NCBI GenBank assembly: GCA_004299555.1
Contig: SCQU01000029.1
Coordinates: 124,001-188,000 of the forward strand
Length of the DNA: 64,000 nucleotides
Reading direction: 5' to 3'
Source of the DNA: Rhodanobacteraceae bacterium
GTDB lineage: Bacteria > Pseudomonadota > Gammaproteobacteria > Xanthomonadales > Rhodanobacteraceae
The notes under the pieces were generated by a model. The model worked only from the letters and a program-made list of their open reading frames with translations. It was not told where the DNA came from and did not search any database. Shown one piece after another: positions 54,402 through 63,837 of the stretch (positions are counted from its first letter, which is position 1; the number at the start of each line of letters is the position of its first letter). Both the position numbers and the translations under genes were made by a program.

Positions 54402-55133
54402 ATGCGAACGACCGATCCCGCGTCGATGCAGGCGGGTGGCGTCGCGGCTGCGGCCGACCCTGCGCGCCTGCGCACGCTGTGCTGTCTGCTGGACGGACGT
54501 GCGCGTACGGCCGCCGAGTTGGCGCGGGCCGCCGGGGTCACCGCCGTGGCGCAGGACGCGCAGCTCGCCGCGCTGCTCGAACAACGCCTCCTGCGCGTCG
54601 CGGCGACGGGCCGGCGGCGTTACTACGCGTTGCGCGATGCGGAAACGGCCCAACGCGTACGCGCGCTGGCGGGCGCCGTGCGGCAGGCGCCGTTCGTGCC
54701 GCGCACGCCTGTGCCATTGCGTGCCGCGCGCACCTGTTACGACCACATGGCCGGGACGTGGGCGGTGGCACTGGGCGCGCGTCTGCTCAGGATGCGCTGG
54801 CTGCGGCCACCGGCAACTGCCGGGGCCGACTGCAGCGTCACGCCCGCCGGTGTCACGGGATTGCGGGGGCTGGACATCGACGTCGGCGCGCTGCGGCGGG
54901 GGCACCGTCGTTTGGCCTACCCGTGCCTGGACTGGAGCGAACGCCGCCCGCACATCGGCGGTGCGCTCGGAGCCGCGTTGCTGTGCCGGTTCCTACAGCG
55001 CGGCTGGGTCGTGCGCGACACCGGAAGCCGCGCACTGGAGGTTACCCGGTCCGGCCAACAGGCCTTGCGCGCGCGGTTCCACGTCGACCCGCAGGGATCG
55101 CGTGGCGGCCGGGATCAATTCCGCCGGCGCTGA
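54402..55133 (+). CDS. ArsR-family-like HTH regulator
   Basis: A 243-residue protein with an N-terminal winged helix (ADPARLRTLCCLLDGRARTAAELARAAGVT, then LLRVAATGRRRYYAL), as in ArsR/HTH_20 regulators, plus a C-terminal effector part that is Cys- and Arg-rich and not recognised. The known metal-binding ArsR CVC motif is not present. It is divergent from the esterase-deaminase pair (80-bp gap), so it may regulate them. Its C-terminal region (about residue 100 on) is longer than in typical ArsR proteins. Confidence 0.75.
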   Translation: MRTTDPASMQAGGVAAAADPARLRTLCCLLDGRARTAAELARAAGVTAVAQDAQLAALLEQRLLRVAATGRRRYYALRDAETAQRVRALAGAVRQAPFVPRTPVPLRAARTCYDHMAGTWAVALGARLLRMRWLRPPATAGADCSVTPAGVTGLRGLDIDVGALRRGHRRLAYPCLDWSERRPHIGGALGAALLCRFLQRGWVVRDTGSRALEVTRSGQQALRARFHVDPQGSRGGRDQFRRR

Positions 55134-55223
55134 AGAAACCGGAGAAGCCGGCGGCCCGCGCGGCGATCAGGAAGCATGGGGCGCTCCGGCCGTGCCTTCA
55201 GGGACGGCCGCGGTTTCAGCGGT

Positions 55224-56957
55224 TCAGCGGTGTCCGGCCGCCCATGAGTCCCGCAGGGTCACTGTGCGGTTGAACACCGGTCTGGCGGGCGTGTGGTCGT
55301 TGCGGTCGGCGACGAAATAACCGGTGCGCTCGAACTGGAATCGCTGTTCGGGCGCCGCGTCGCGCAAGGATGGTTCGAGGTAACCGGTGAGGCTCCGGCG
55401 CGAGCCGGGATTGATGTGGTCAAGCCAGGTCTTGCCATCGATGTTGGCGTCGGGGTCCGCGGCGTCGAACAGGCGGTCATACAGGCGTACCTCGGCCTGG
55501 ATCGCGTGCCGGGCGCTGACCCAGTGGATCGTGCCCTTGACCTTGCGGTTGGCGCCGGGGAGGCCGTGACGGGTTTCGGGGTCGAGCGTACAACGCAGTT
55601 CCCTGACACCGCCGGCAGCGTCCCTGATGACTTCCTCGCATTTGACGATGCCAACGCCGCGCAGGCGCACTTCGCCGCCCGGCACCAGCCGCTTGAAACC
55701 TTTCGGCGGCACTTCGGCAAAGTCTTCGCGCTCGATCAGTACCTCGCGTGCAAACGGCACCTCGCGCGTGCCGAGCGAGTCGTCCTTGGGATGGTTGGCG
55801 AGCGTGAGCGTTTCAACGTGGTCCGCGGGCACGTTGGCGAGCGTGATCCGGAGCGGGTCCAGCACCGCCATCCGCCGCGGCGCGCGGGCGTCGAGGTCTT
55901 CGCGCACGCAGGCTTCCAGCACCCCGTAGTCGATCACGCTGTTTTGTTTGGAGAGTCCCGCGCGTTCCCAGAACGTGCGGATCGCCGCCGCCGGGAAGCC
56001 ACGCCGGCGCAGCCCTGCCAGGGTTGGCATCCGCGGATCGTCCCAGCCGTCGACGTGGTGTTCGTTGACGAGCTGCAGCAGTTTTCGCTTGCTCATCACC
56101 GTGTAGGAGAGATTGCCGCGCGCAAACTCGATCTGGCGCGGTTTGCACGGCGCCGTAGGCAGCCCCCGGTCGACCAGCGGTTGCCACAATTCCGGGTGAT
56201 TCGGGAAATCCACGTTGTCCACGCACCAGTCATACAGCGGCCGGTGATCCTCGAACTCCAGCGTGCAGAAGGAATGCGTGATGCCTTCCAGCGCATCGGA
56301 CAGCGAATGCGCAAAGTCATACATCGGATAGATCGGCCACGCGTCGCCGGTGTTCTGGTAGGTGACCTTGCGGATGCGGTACAGCGCCGGATCGCGCAGG
56401 TTGATGTTGCCGGACGCCATGTCGATCCTTGCCCGCAAGGTCTTGGCGCCATCGGCAAATTCGCCTGCACGCATCCGCCGGAACAGGTCGAGGTTTTCAT
56501 CGACCGTGCGCGTACGGCAGGGCGAATCGCGCCCCGGTTCGATGAGGGTGCCCCGATAGGCGCGCACCTGGTCGGCGTCGAGATCGTCGACGTAGGCCTT
56601 GCCGTCCCCGATCAGCTTCAGCGCCGCCCGGTAGAACACCTCGAAATAGTCGGACGCGTGGCGCAGCTGGCTCCACTGGAAGCCGAGCCAGCGCACGGCG
56701 TCCTGGATGCCCGCCACGAAGGCCGGGTCTTCCTTGCCGGGATTGGTGTCGTCCAGACGCAGGTTGCAGGTGCCGCCAAATTCCTCCGCGATGCCAAAAT
56801 CAAGGCAGATTGCCTTGGCGTGGCCAAGGTGCAGGTGTCCATTTGGCTCCGGCGGAAACCGCGTGGCGACGCGGCCGCCGTGTTTGCCCGATGCGCGGTC
56901 AGCCAGCACGATCTGGCGGATGAAGTTGGTTGCGACGGGCGCGTTTTCGGTCGCCAT
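55224..56957 (-). CDS. glnS: Glutaminyl-tRNA synthetase
   Basis: Class I synthetase that charges tRNA-Gln, 577 residues. The HIGH signature is in PPEPNGHLHLGHAK (about residues 36-49), the KMSKS motif is VMSKRKL, and the anticodon-binding beta-barrel domains follow. ATG 56957 has a GGAG site upstream; the frame goes on to 57491 but that part is antisense to a small divergent gene. glnS is convergent with the ArsR-like gene, about 90 bp away. Confidence 0.97.
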   Translation of the reverse strand: MATENAPVATNFIRQIVLADRASGKHGGRVATRFPPEPNGHLHLGHAKAICLDFGIAEEFGGTCNLRLDDTNPGKEDPAFVAGIQDAVRWLGFQWSQLRHASDYFEVFYRAALKLIGDGKAYVDDLDADQVRAYRGTLIEPGRDSPCRTRTVDENLDLFRRMRAGEFADGAKTLRARIDMASGNINLRDPALYRIRKVTYQNTGDAWPIYPMYDFAHSLSDALEGITHSFCTLEFEDHRPLYDWCVDNVDFPNHPELWQPLVDRGLPTAPCKPRQIEFARGNLSYTVMSKRKLLQLVNEHHVDGWDDPRMPTLAGLRRRGFPAAAIRTFWERAGLSKQNSVIDYGVLEACVREDLDARAPRRMAVLDPLRITLANVPADHVETLTLANHPKDDSLGTREVPFAREVLIEREDFAEVPPKGFKRLVPGGEVRLRGVGIVKCEEVIRDAAGGVRELRCTLDPETRHGLPGANRKVKGTIHWVSARHAIQAEVRLYDRLFDAADPDANIDGKTWLDHINPGSRRSLTGYLEPSLRDAAPEQRFQFERTGYFVADRNDHTPARPVFNRTVTLRDSWAAGHR

Positions 56958-57122
56958 GGATGGCTCCGGAGCAAGACAGCCAGCAAGTGTAATGCCATTG
57001 TGCAGCATCAGGCCCGGCCGGCCAGGGGTCATGGGTGTGCCGGCTGCCGGACGGGCAGCGGTTGGGCGGCGTGCCACGCAACAGCGCTTGCGGTGGCGTG
57101 GCCGCGGCGCTAGCTTGGAGGC

Positions 57123-57446
57123 ATGCGAACGGTCTACCACGCGGAAGGTATCGTCGATGCGCATCTGGTCAAGGATGCGCTGGCGCAGGCGGGCATTCCG
57201 GCATTCGTCAATGGCGAGTACCTGATCGGCGGTGTGGGACAGCTGCCGGCGCGCGATTTTCTGACCGTCAGCGTGCCGGATCCGTGCGTTGAAGCCGCGG
57301 CCCCGGTCGTGCGGGACATTGTTGACATGCTGCGCGCGCCCTTGGCCGCCGAACCCGCCGAAGGCGGCGTGCCGGGTGCCGCGCCCGCCGCCGCGCCAGC
57401 CAGGAAGCCGTTGCGGCCGTGGCGGGTCAAGCCCACCCCTGCTTGA
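57123..57446 (+). CDS. DUF2007 domain protein
   Basis: A 107-residue soluble protein with the DUF2007 pattern (VYHAEGIVDAHLVKDALAQAGIPAFVNGEYLIGGVGQLPA) followed by a Pro/Ala-rich tail. The domain resembles a PII-like or ACT-type fold and is named putative signal transducing protein, with no proven function. The tail has no predicted structure. It lies upstream of apt and is divergent from glnS. Co-transcription with apt is likely. Confidence 0.85.
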   Translation: MRTVYHAEGIVDAHLVKDALAQAGIPAFVNGEYLIGGVGQLPARDFLTVSVPDPCVEAAAPVVRDIVDMLRAPLAAEPAEGGVPGAAPAAAPARKPLRPWRVKPTPA

Positions 57447-57481
57447 GCGTGCCGGCCGCCGGTGCAGGCATCGACGCGGCC

Positions 57482-57996
<515 letters not shown>

Positions 57997-58003
<7 letters not shown>

Positions 58004-59184
58004 GGTGCCGGCGCCGCGCCGGTTGGCGGCGGGGCGCTGGGCCGTTGCGCCAGGATGGCGCTGAGGTGGAACGGCATCCCCGCGCGCAGCCCGGATACCT
58101 CGATCGTGCTGCCGGGCCTGAGTTCGGCCGCGCGCGTCCGAAAATCGAACGGGTCGGTGATCGGCTGCCGACCCAGTTTCAACAGGATGTCACCCGGCTG
58201 GATGCCCGCCTGGGCCGCGGGGCCGCCGGGGTAGACGTCCAGCACGGTGGCGCCGCGGGCGGCCGCGGGCAGGCCGGAATTGGCCGCCACCACCACGTTG
58301 CCTACTTCCACCCCCAGCCAGCCGCGCACGACGTGGCCGTGTTCGACGATCTGTTCAAGCACCCGCTTGGCCGTGCGTACCGGGATCGCAAAGCCAATGC
58401 CGTGCGCACCCACGCCGCGGTTGAGCATCGCCGTGTTGATGCCGACCAGCTGGCCTTCCGTGTTGACCAGGGCGCCGCCCGAGTTCCCGGAATTGATGGC
58501 AGCGTCGGTCTGGATGAAGTCTTCGTAGGGCGACAGGCTGAGTTGCCGTTGCAAGGCGCTGACGATGCCCATCGTGACGGTCTGGCCGATGCCAAACGGA
58601 TTGCCGATGGCCAGCACGACATCACCCACCCGGGGCGGGTTGGGATCGACCTGGATGGTGGGCAGGGTGCCGACGTCGATCTTCAATACCGCGAGGTCGG
58701 TGTCGGGGTCCGTGCCGATCACGTTGGCGTGCGCGACGCGGCCGTCGTGCAGCATCACCTGGATGTCGTCGGCACCCGCGATGACGTGGTTGTTGGTCAG
58801 CACATAGCCGTCCGGGGTGAAAATCACCCCCGAGCCCAGGCTTTGTTCGCGGCGCTTCATGGCCGGCCCGGCGATGCCCCCCAGCATGCGCTGCAGCAGG
58901 GGATCGGAAAACACCTGGATCTGGCGCTCGGTGACGATCTTGTCGGCGTAGATATTCACCACCGCCGGCGCGGCCTTGGCCACGGCTGGCGCGTAGGAAG
59001 CCGGGCTGGTGGCGGGCGGCGCCGATTCGGCGTGCCCCCCAGCCGTGGTCGCGGTTGGGTGTGCCAGGCGGCCACGCAGATGGATGCCCGCTTGCGGCCA
59101 CGCCAGGCTTACCAGAAAGGCAATGGCCAAGCCGGCCACCACGAATTGGAGGACGAACCAGAGCGGACGGAGCTTGTGGAGCAT
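57997..59184 (-). CDS. degS: DegS/HtrA-family periplasmic serine protease
   Basis: Inner-membrane-anchored protease, 395 residues. A membrane helix at about residues 9-29 is followed by a trypsin-like domain with the catalytic triad H133 (TNNHVI), D163 (DTDLAV) and S235 (NSGNSGG), and a single PDZ domain near residues 285-370. One PDZ and an anchor fit DegS/AlgW, the site-1 protease that cleaves RseA/MucA-type anti-sigma factors under envelope stress. It is divergent from the bc1 operon and overlaps apt convergently. Confidence 0.88.
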
Positions 59185-59376
59185 GGCGTTGCGGACCAGT
59201 GGAGCGCGTTTGGATTGTGCGCCACGGGGGCGAACGCTAAACTAACACGATTTTGAGGCCCGAAGGATGGCACGGGTGCGGCCAGAAGCTGGCGGTTCAT
59301 CCTTGTCCTACGCTTGGGACCGTTCCTCCACGGCCAGCATGCCCGGGTCGTGACCACTCGCAGTGCGGAGAGGCAG

Positions 59377-60021
59377 ATGGCGGACGAAAACATCAACAAG
59401 GGCCGGCGCAGGTTCCTCACCGCGTCCACCGCCGTGATCGGCGGCGCCGGTTTGATCATCACGGCGATTCCGTTTGTTGAAACGTGGCTGCCCAGTGCGC
59501 GCGCGCAGGCCGCTGGTGCTCCGGTGCTGGCGGACGTCAGCAAGGTCGAGCCGGGCCAGCGGTTGCGGGTGGGCTGGAACAAGCAGCCGGTCGACATCGT
59601 CAACCGCACGCCCGACCAGCTGAAGTGGCTGGATTCGCTCGATTCGCGCCTGCGCGACCCCGATTCCAAGGAGCCGCAGCAGCCGAAGTATTGCCAAAAC
59701 AAATACCGCGCGATCCGGGCCGAGTGGCTGGTGTTCATCGACATCTGCACGCACCTCGGCTGCGTGCCGGACTACTACGGCGAGGTCAAGCCCGAACCGT
59801 TTGATCCGAAGTGGAAGGGGGGTTACTACTGCCCGTGCCACCATTCGCGCTATGACATTTCGGCGCGCGTGTTTCAGGGGGTGCCGGCACCGCTCAACAT
59901 GGTGGTGATGCCCTACCACTGGGTTGATGACACCCACGTGCTGGTGGGCGTCGACCCGCCGAAGGGCTCGCCGCAGTTGAAGGGAGCCCTGACCGGATCC
60001 CTCAAAGGAGTCGCCGCATGA
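59377..60021 (+). CDS. petA: Ubiquinol-cytochrome c reductase Rieske iron-sulfur subunit
   Basis: Rieske 2Fe-2S protein of the cytochrome bc1 complex, 214 residues. The twin-arginine-like N-terminus (KGRRRFLTASTAVIGGAGLII) anchors it in the membrane. Cluster ligands are in CTHLGC and CPCHHSRYD. ATG 59377 (MADENIN) is preferred over 59314, as the Tat-like anchor then starts near residue 9. It overlaps petB by ATGA and forms the petABC operon. Confidence 0.96.
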   Translation: MADENINKGRRRFLTASTAVIGGAGLIITAIPFVETWLPSARAQAAGAPVLADVSKVEPGQRLRVGWNKQPVDIVNRTPDQLKWLDSLDSRLRDPDSKEPQQPKYCQNKYRAIRAEWLVFIDICTHLGCVPDYYGEVKPEPFDPKWKGGYYCPCHHSRYDISARVFQGVPAPLNMVVMPYHWVDDTHVLVGVDPPKGSPQLKGALTGSLKGVAA

Positions 60022-61304
60022 GCGCCCTGGTGCAGTGGTTCAACGAGCGCGCGCCGGGCATGGGCGCCGCCTACAAGAAACACATGACGGAGTATTACGC
60101 GCCGAAGAATTTCAATTTCATGTACTACTTCGGTTCGCTGGCACTGTTGGTGCTGGTGAACCAGATCGTCACCGGCATTTTCCTGACGATGTTTTACACG
60201 CCGAGCGCGGCCGGGGCGTTCGACTCGGTGCAGTACATCATGCGCGACGTCAACTGGGGCTGGCTGGTGCGCTACATGCACGAGACCGGCGCCTCGATGT
60301 TCTTCATCGTGATCTACCTGCACATGTTCCGCGGGTTGATGTACGGCTCGTACAAGAAGCCGCGCGAACTGGTGTGGCTGCTGGGGATGCTGATCTTCCT
60401 CGCGTTGATGGCCGAAGCCTTCATGGGCTACGTGCTGCCGTGGGGCAACATGTCATTCTGGGGGGCGAAGGTCATCATCACGCTCTTCAGCGCGGTGCCG
60501 GTGATCGGCCCGCATCTGGTCGAGTGGATCATGGGTACATTGTCCGTACCGGGCGATCCGACGCTCAACCGCTTCTTCGCGCTGCACGTGGTCGCACTGC
60601 CGATGGTGCTGCTGCTGCTGGTGGTGCTGCACCTCGGTGCGCTGCACGAAGTCGGGTCCAACAACCCCGACGGCGTGGACATCAAGCACGGCCCCAAGGG
60701 CAACCGCTGGAACCCGGATGCGCCGGCCGACGGCATCCCGTTCCACCCGTACTACACGCTGAAGGATCTGGTGGGCGTCGGCGTGTTCCTGATCATCTGC
60801 GCGATCATCATTTTCTTCGCGCCGGCGGTGGGTGGGTTTTTCCTTGAACCCGACAACCTGGTCAAGGCCAATCCGCTGGTGACGCCGGCGTCGATCAAGC
60901 CGGTGTGGTACTTCTCGCCGTTCTACGCGATCCTGCGTGCGATTCCCAGCAAGGGCATCGGCGTACTGGCCTTGGGTGGCTCGATCGTCGCCCTGTTTTT
61001 GGTGCCGTGGCTCGATCGCGGCAAGGTCAAGTCGATCCGGTTCCGCGGCCGCAGCTACAAGATCGCGCTCACGCTCTTCGTTATCGTGTTCCTGCTGCTC
61101 GGCAGCATCGGTGCCGACGTGATGCCCATCTGGCTGGGGCTGGTCTACGGCTCCAACGCCGAAGCCATTGTCAGTACCAATCTCCTGATCGCGCGTACTT
61201 TGACGGTCCTGTACTTCGCGTTCTTCGTGTTCCTCTGGGCGTACACGTTCTTCGGGTTGGAGCGGACCAAGCCGGTTCCGGAAAGGGTGACCACGCATGA
61301 CTGA
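60018..61304 (+). CDS. petB: Cytochrome b subunit of bc1 complex
   Basis: Membrane subunit (428 aa) with eight or nine helices that bind two b hemes and quinone. The conserved GWLVRYMHETGASMFFIVIYLHMFRGL region (heme histidines), GYVLPWGNMSFWGA and the ef loop NPLVTPASIKPVWYFSPFYA with a PEWY-like motif (PVWY) are visible, so the Qo site has PVWY instead of PEWY. Start overlaps petA; the end overlaps petC by 8 bp. The E-to-V change may affect proton release at Qo, or it may be a family variant. Confidence 0.95.
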   Translation: MSALVQWFNERAPGMGAAYKKHMTEYYAPKNFNFMYYFGSLALLVLVNQIVTGIFLTMFYTPSAAGAFDSVQYIMRDVNWGWLVRYMHETGASMFFIVIYLHMFRGLMYGSYKKPRELVWLLGMLIFLALMAEAFMGYVLPWGNMSFWGAKVIITLFSAVPVIGPHLVEWIMGTLSVPGDPTLNRFFALHVVALPMVLLLLVVLHLGALHEVGSNNPDGVDIKHGPKGNRWNPDAPADGIPFHPYYTLKDLVGVGVFLIICAIIIFFAPAVGGFFLEPDNLVKANPLVTPASIKPVWYFSPFYAILRAIPSKGIGVLALGGSIVALFLVPWLDRGKVKSIRFRGRSYKIALTLFVIVFLLLGSIGADVMPIWLGLVYGSNAEAIVSTNLLIARTLTVLYFAFFVFLWAYTFFGLERTKPVPERVTTHD

Positions 61305-62064
61305 CAAGACGTTCCGCGCATTCATGCGCACGCTTTCCGCACTGTTGCTGACCCTTGCGGTGGCGCTCGCGGCTTCACCGTCCGCGCTGGCGGAAGAGGG
61401 TGCCAGCTACCCCCATGTCAACATCAACGTGCATGACAGGGGGGCGCTGCAGCGGGGCGCCCGCCTGTTCATGAACTACTGCGTGGGGTGCCACTCGCTC
61501 CAGTATGTACGCTACAACCAGCTCGCCGGCGCGCTTGGCCTTACCGAAAAGCAGGTGCTGGACAATCTCGATTTCACGGGTGCCAAGTTCCGCGAACCGA
61601 TTGTTTCGGCGATGCCGGAAGCCGACGCCACCAAGTGGTTTGGCAAGGTGCCGCCGGATCTGTCGCTGGAAGTTGGCAACCGTGGCGCCGATTGGGTGGC
61701 GGCGTATCTCAAATCGTTCTACCTCGATCCGAAGACCGCGAGCGGCTGGAACAACACCGTACTCGTCAACAGCGCCATGCCATTCCCGCTGTGGCAGCTG
61801 CAGGGCGAGCAGGTGGCGGTGATGAACCCGCCGGAAGGGGGCAACGCGGCTACGGTCACGGAGCTGAAACTGGCGCATCCGGGCAGCCTGACACCCGCGC
61901 AATACGACCAGGCGGTGAGCGATCTCACCACGTTCCTGGCCTATGTGTCCTCGCCCGACGAGTTGACGCGCAGCCACATCGGGATGTGGGTGATCTTGTA
62001 CCTGGTACTTTTTACCCTGTTCGCGCTGGTGCTCAAGAAGGAATACTGGAAGGACGTGCATTGA
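61297..62064 (+). CDS. petC: Cytochrome c1 subunit of bc1 complex
   Basis: Heme c1 subunit of 255 residues. Signal peptide ends near ALAEE (residue 32), the heme motif is CVGCH, and a C-terminal helix (IGMWVILYLVLFTLFALVL) anchors the protein. The distal methionine ligand candidate is in the NSAMPFPLW segment. The start lies 8 bp inside petB. petABC transfers electrons from ubiquinol to cytochrome c and feeds the same soluble cytochrome pool as the cytochrome c4-like protein of the sulfur cluster. Confidence 0.95.
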   Translation: MTDKTFRAFMRTLSALLLTLAVALAASPSALAEEGASYPHVNINVHDRGALQRGARLFMNYCVGCHSLQYVRYNQLAGALGLTEKQVLDNLDFTGAKFREPIVSAMPEADATKWFGKVPPDLSLEVGNRGADWVAAYLKSFYLDPKTASGWNNTVLVNSAMPFPLWQLQGEQVAVMNPPEGGNAATVTELKLAHPGSLTPAQYDQAVSDLTTFLAYVSSPDELTRSHIGMWVILYLVLFTLFALVLKKEYWKDVH

Positions 62065-62111
62065 TTGCGGGGTGGGTCATCGTCCACGCACTGATGCCAC
62101 CCACACCCGAG

Positions 62112-62128
62112 TCCGGCGTTGCGCCGGA
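62112..62128. repeat. GC-rich hairpin between petC and sspA
   Basis: TCCGGCG-TTG-CGCCGGA, a perfect 7-bp stem with 3-base loop, 28 bp before the sspA start. No T-run, so it may be a weak attenuator or mRNA stabiliser. Confidence 0.35.
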
Positions 62129-62155
62129 TCCGCAAGGCCCATGGGGACTGAACGC

Positions 62156-62782
62156 ATGATCCAAAACGCGCACACACGCACCATCTTGACCTTGTTCACC
62201 GCGCCCGATGACGTGCAGTCGCACCGGGTGCGGCTGGTGCTGGCCGCCAAGGGCGTGGTCTACGACCGTGTCGAGGTACCGCCCGGCAAACCGCACGCCG
62301 AGCTGGCGTCGATCAACCCGTACGGCGACACCCCCACGCTACAGGATCGCGACATGGTTCTGTACCAGCCGGACCTCGTGTGTGAGTACATCGACGAGCG
62401 CTACCCGCATCCGCCGCTGATGCCGGTGGATCCGTTGTCGCGCGCGCGCCTGCGCCTGGCGTGCGTGCGGATCGAACGCGACTGGCTGCCGCAGGTGGTC
62501 GCCATTCGCGCGGGCGGGCGCCCCGCGGAAGCTGCACGCAGGCAGCTGCGCGATCATTTGCTCGAGGCCTTGCCGCTGTTCAGGGCCGCCAAGTTCTTCC
62601 TCAACGCGGAGATCAGCCTCGCCGACTGCCTGGTGGCGCCGGTGGTGTGGCGCTTGCCATCGCTCGGCATCGCGCTGCCCAAGGAAGCCAAGCCCATCGT
62701 CGACTACGGCGAACGGTTGTTCCGCAGCCAGGGTTTCGCGCGCAGCCTGACGCCGGAAGAGCGCTTGCTGGGCGAATTGTGA
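62156..62782 (+). CDS. sspA: Stringent starvation protein A
   Basis: GST-fold RNA-polymerase-associated protein of 208 residues needed in stationary phase and acid tolerance. The thioredoxin-like N-terminus (LTLFTAPDDVQSHRVRLVLAAKGVVYDRVEV) and the helical C-terminal domain are clear, and no catalytic Cys/Ser is expected. The ATG 62156 start is close to a GGGGACTGA site; ATG 62141 is an alternative. It lies just after petC and is followed by sspB, the common petABC-sspAB order in gammaproteobacteria. Confidence 0.93.
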   Translation: MIQNAHTRTILTLFTAPDDVQSHRVRLVLAAKGVVYDRVEVPPGKPHAELASINPYGDTPTLQDRDMVLYQPDLVCEYIDERYPHPPLMPVDPLSRARLRLACVRIERDWLPQVVAIRAGGRPAEAARRQLRDHLLEALPLFRAAKFFLNAEISLADCLVAPVVWRLPSLGIALPKEAKPIVDYGERLFRSQGFARSLTPEERLLGEL

Positions 62783-62796
62783 CCACCGGCATTGCC

Positions 62797-63315
62797 ATGA
62801 CGTCCAACCGCCCGTACCTGCTGCGGGCGGTGCACGCGTGGATCTGCGACAACGGCTTGACCCCGCACATCGTGGTGGACGCGGCCAAGCCCGGCGTGCA
62901 GGTGCCGCCGCAGACCGTCGTTGACGGTCGCGTGGTGCTGAACCTCGCGCCACGCGCGGTGACGCAGCTCGAGATCGGCAATGATGTCATCACCTTCATG
63001 GCACGCTTCGGCGGCGTCCGCCGCGCGATCAGCGTACCGGTCGCGGCCGTGCAGGCAATCTACGCGCGTGAAAACGGCCAGGGCATGCTGCTGGCCGAGG
63101 ATGCACCGGATACCGCGGCCGCGGCCGGTTTGGCCGATGATGCGGTCGAGGCGCCGGCGGCCGAGCCAACCGCCAGGCCGCCGCTGCAGGCCGTGCCTGT
63201 GCCAACGGTGGACGCGCCGGACCGCGCCGGCTCCGACGCCGCCGCGCAGGCAGACGACGACACGCCCGATCGACCACGGCCCAAGGGCAAGCCAAGCCTC
63301 CACGTCGTGAAATAG
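62797..63315 (+). CDS. sspB: ClpXP protease adaptor SspB
   Basis: Brings ssrA-tagged proteins to ClpXP. The N-terminal SspB fold (RPYLLRAVHAWICDNGLTPHIVVDA, then GRVVLNLAPRAVTQLEIGNDVITFMARFGG) is clear, then an Ala/Pro-rich linker and the C-terminal ClpX-binding tail (PKGKPSLHVVK). 172 residues. An upstream GTG at 62779 overlapping the sspA stop (GTGA) is an alternative start, adding 6 residues. Confidence 0.94.
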   Translation: MTSNRPYLLRAVHAWICDNGLTPHIVVDAAKPGVQVPPQTVVDGRVVLNLAPRAVTQLEIGNDVITFMARFGGVRRAISVPVAAVQAIYARENGQGMLLAEDAPDTAAAAGLADDAVEAPAAEPTARPPLQAVPVPTVDAPDRAGSDAAAQADDDTPDRPRPKGKPSLHVVK

Positions 63316-63323
63316 TCCGCGCG

Positions 63324-63746
63324 TCAGTGCAGCGTCCGGTGGCCGCGCGTGATCGGCACCACGTTGTTGCCGGCGCCGCCGGGAGAGGGCGCGCGGGGTG
63401 TCATCTGCGGTGCACAGGCCGACACCGGTGGGGTTGGTGGTGGCGCCCTGCGCGCCGGCAGGCTTGCGGCAACCACGCGGCCGGCCAGCAGGGTGAAGCT
63501 CGCGGTACGCCGGTCGTTGCCGCCCTCGCTCACATCGAAGCGGTATTCGCGCAGGATGTGCAGTGCGCCCCGGCGCCAGCGCATCCGCAACCGGTGCAGT
63601 GCGACGCTGTCGTCCAGCAGCTGCAGTGCGTGGCGCTCGCAGGTGCTGCGCGCGAGGGCCACCGCGTGTTCACGCAGGCGCAGCGCGTGGTACCACGACA
63701 CGCCCAGGCCGGCACAGATCACGAGTAGCAGCCAGGCTTCGGGCAC
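63324..63746 (-). CDS. DUF3301 membrane protein
   Basis: A 140-residue inner-membrane protein of the DUF3301 type: one N-terminal helix (AWLLLVICAGLGVSWYHALRLRE), then a short soluble part with RHALQLLDDSVALHRLRMRWRRGALHILREYRFDVS, and a Pro-rich tail. GTG 63746 is chosen since AAGGA sits 7 bases upstream and the helix then starts right after it; GTG 63767 is an alternative. Function unknown. It is convergent with sspB (9-bp gap). Confidence 0.8.
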   Translation of the reverse strand: MPEAWLLLVICAGLGVSWYHALRLREHAVALARSTCERHALQLLDDSVALHRLRMRWRRGALHILREYRFDVSEGGNDRRTASFTLLAGRVVAASLPARRAPPPTPPVSACAPQMTPRAPSPGGAGNNVVPITRGHRTLH

Positions 63747-63837
63747 GTCGGGTTCCTTGCGCGGCACGGCGTGTCGCAGGTGCGGCCATCATGCCTGTGT
63801 GCGGCGGCGAAAAACAGGCCGGGCGGCGTGCGGGGAG

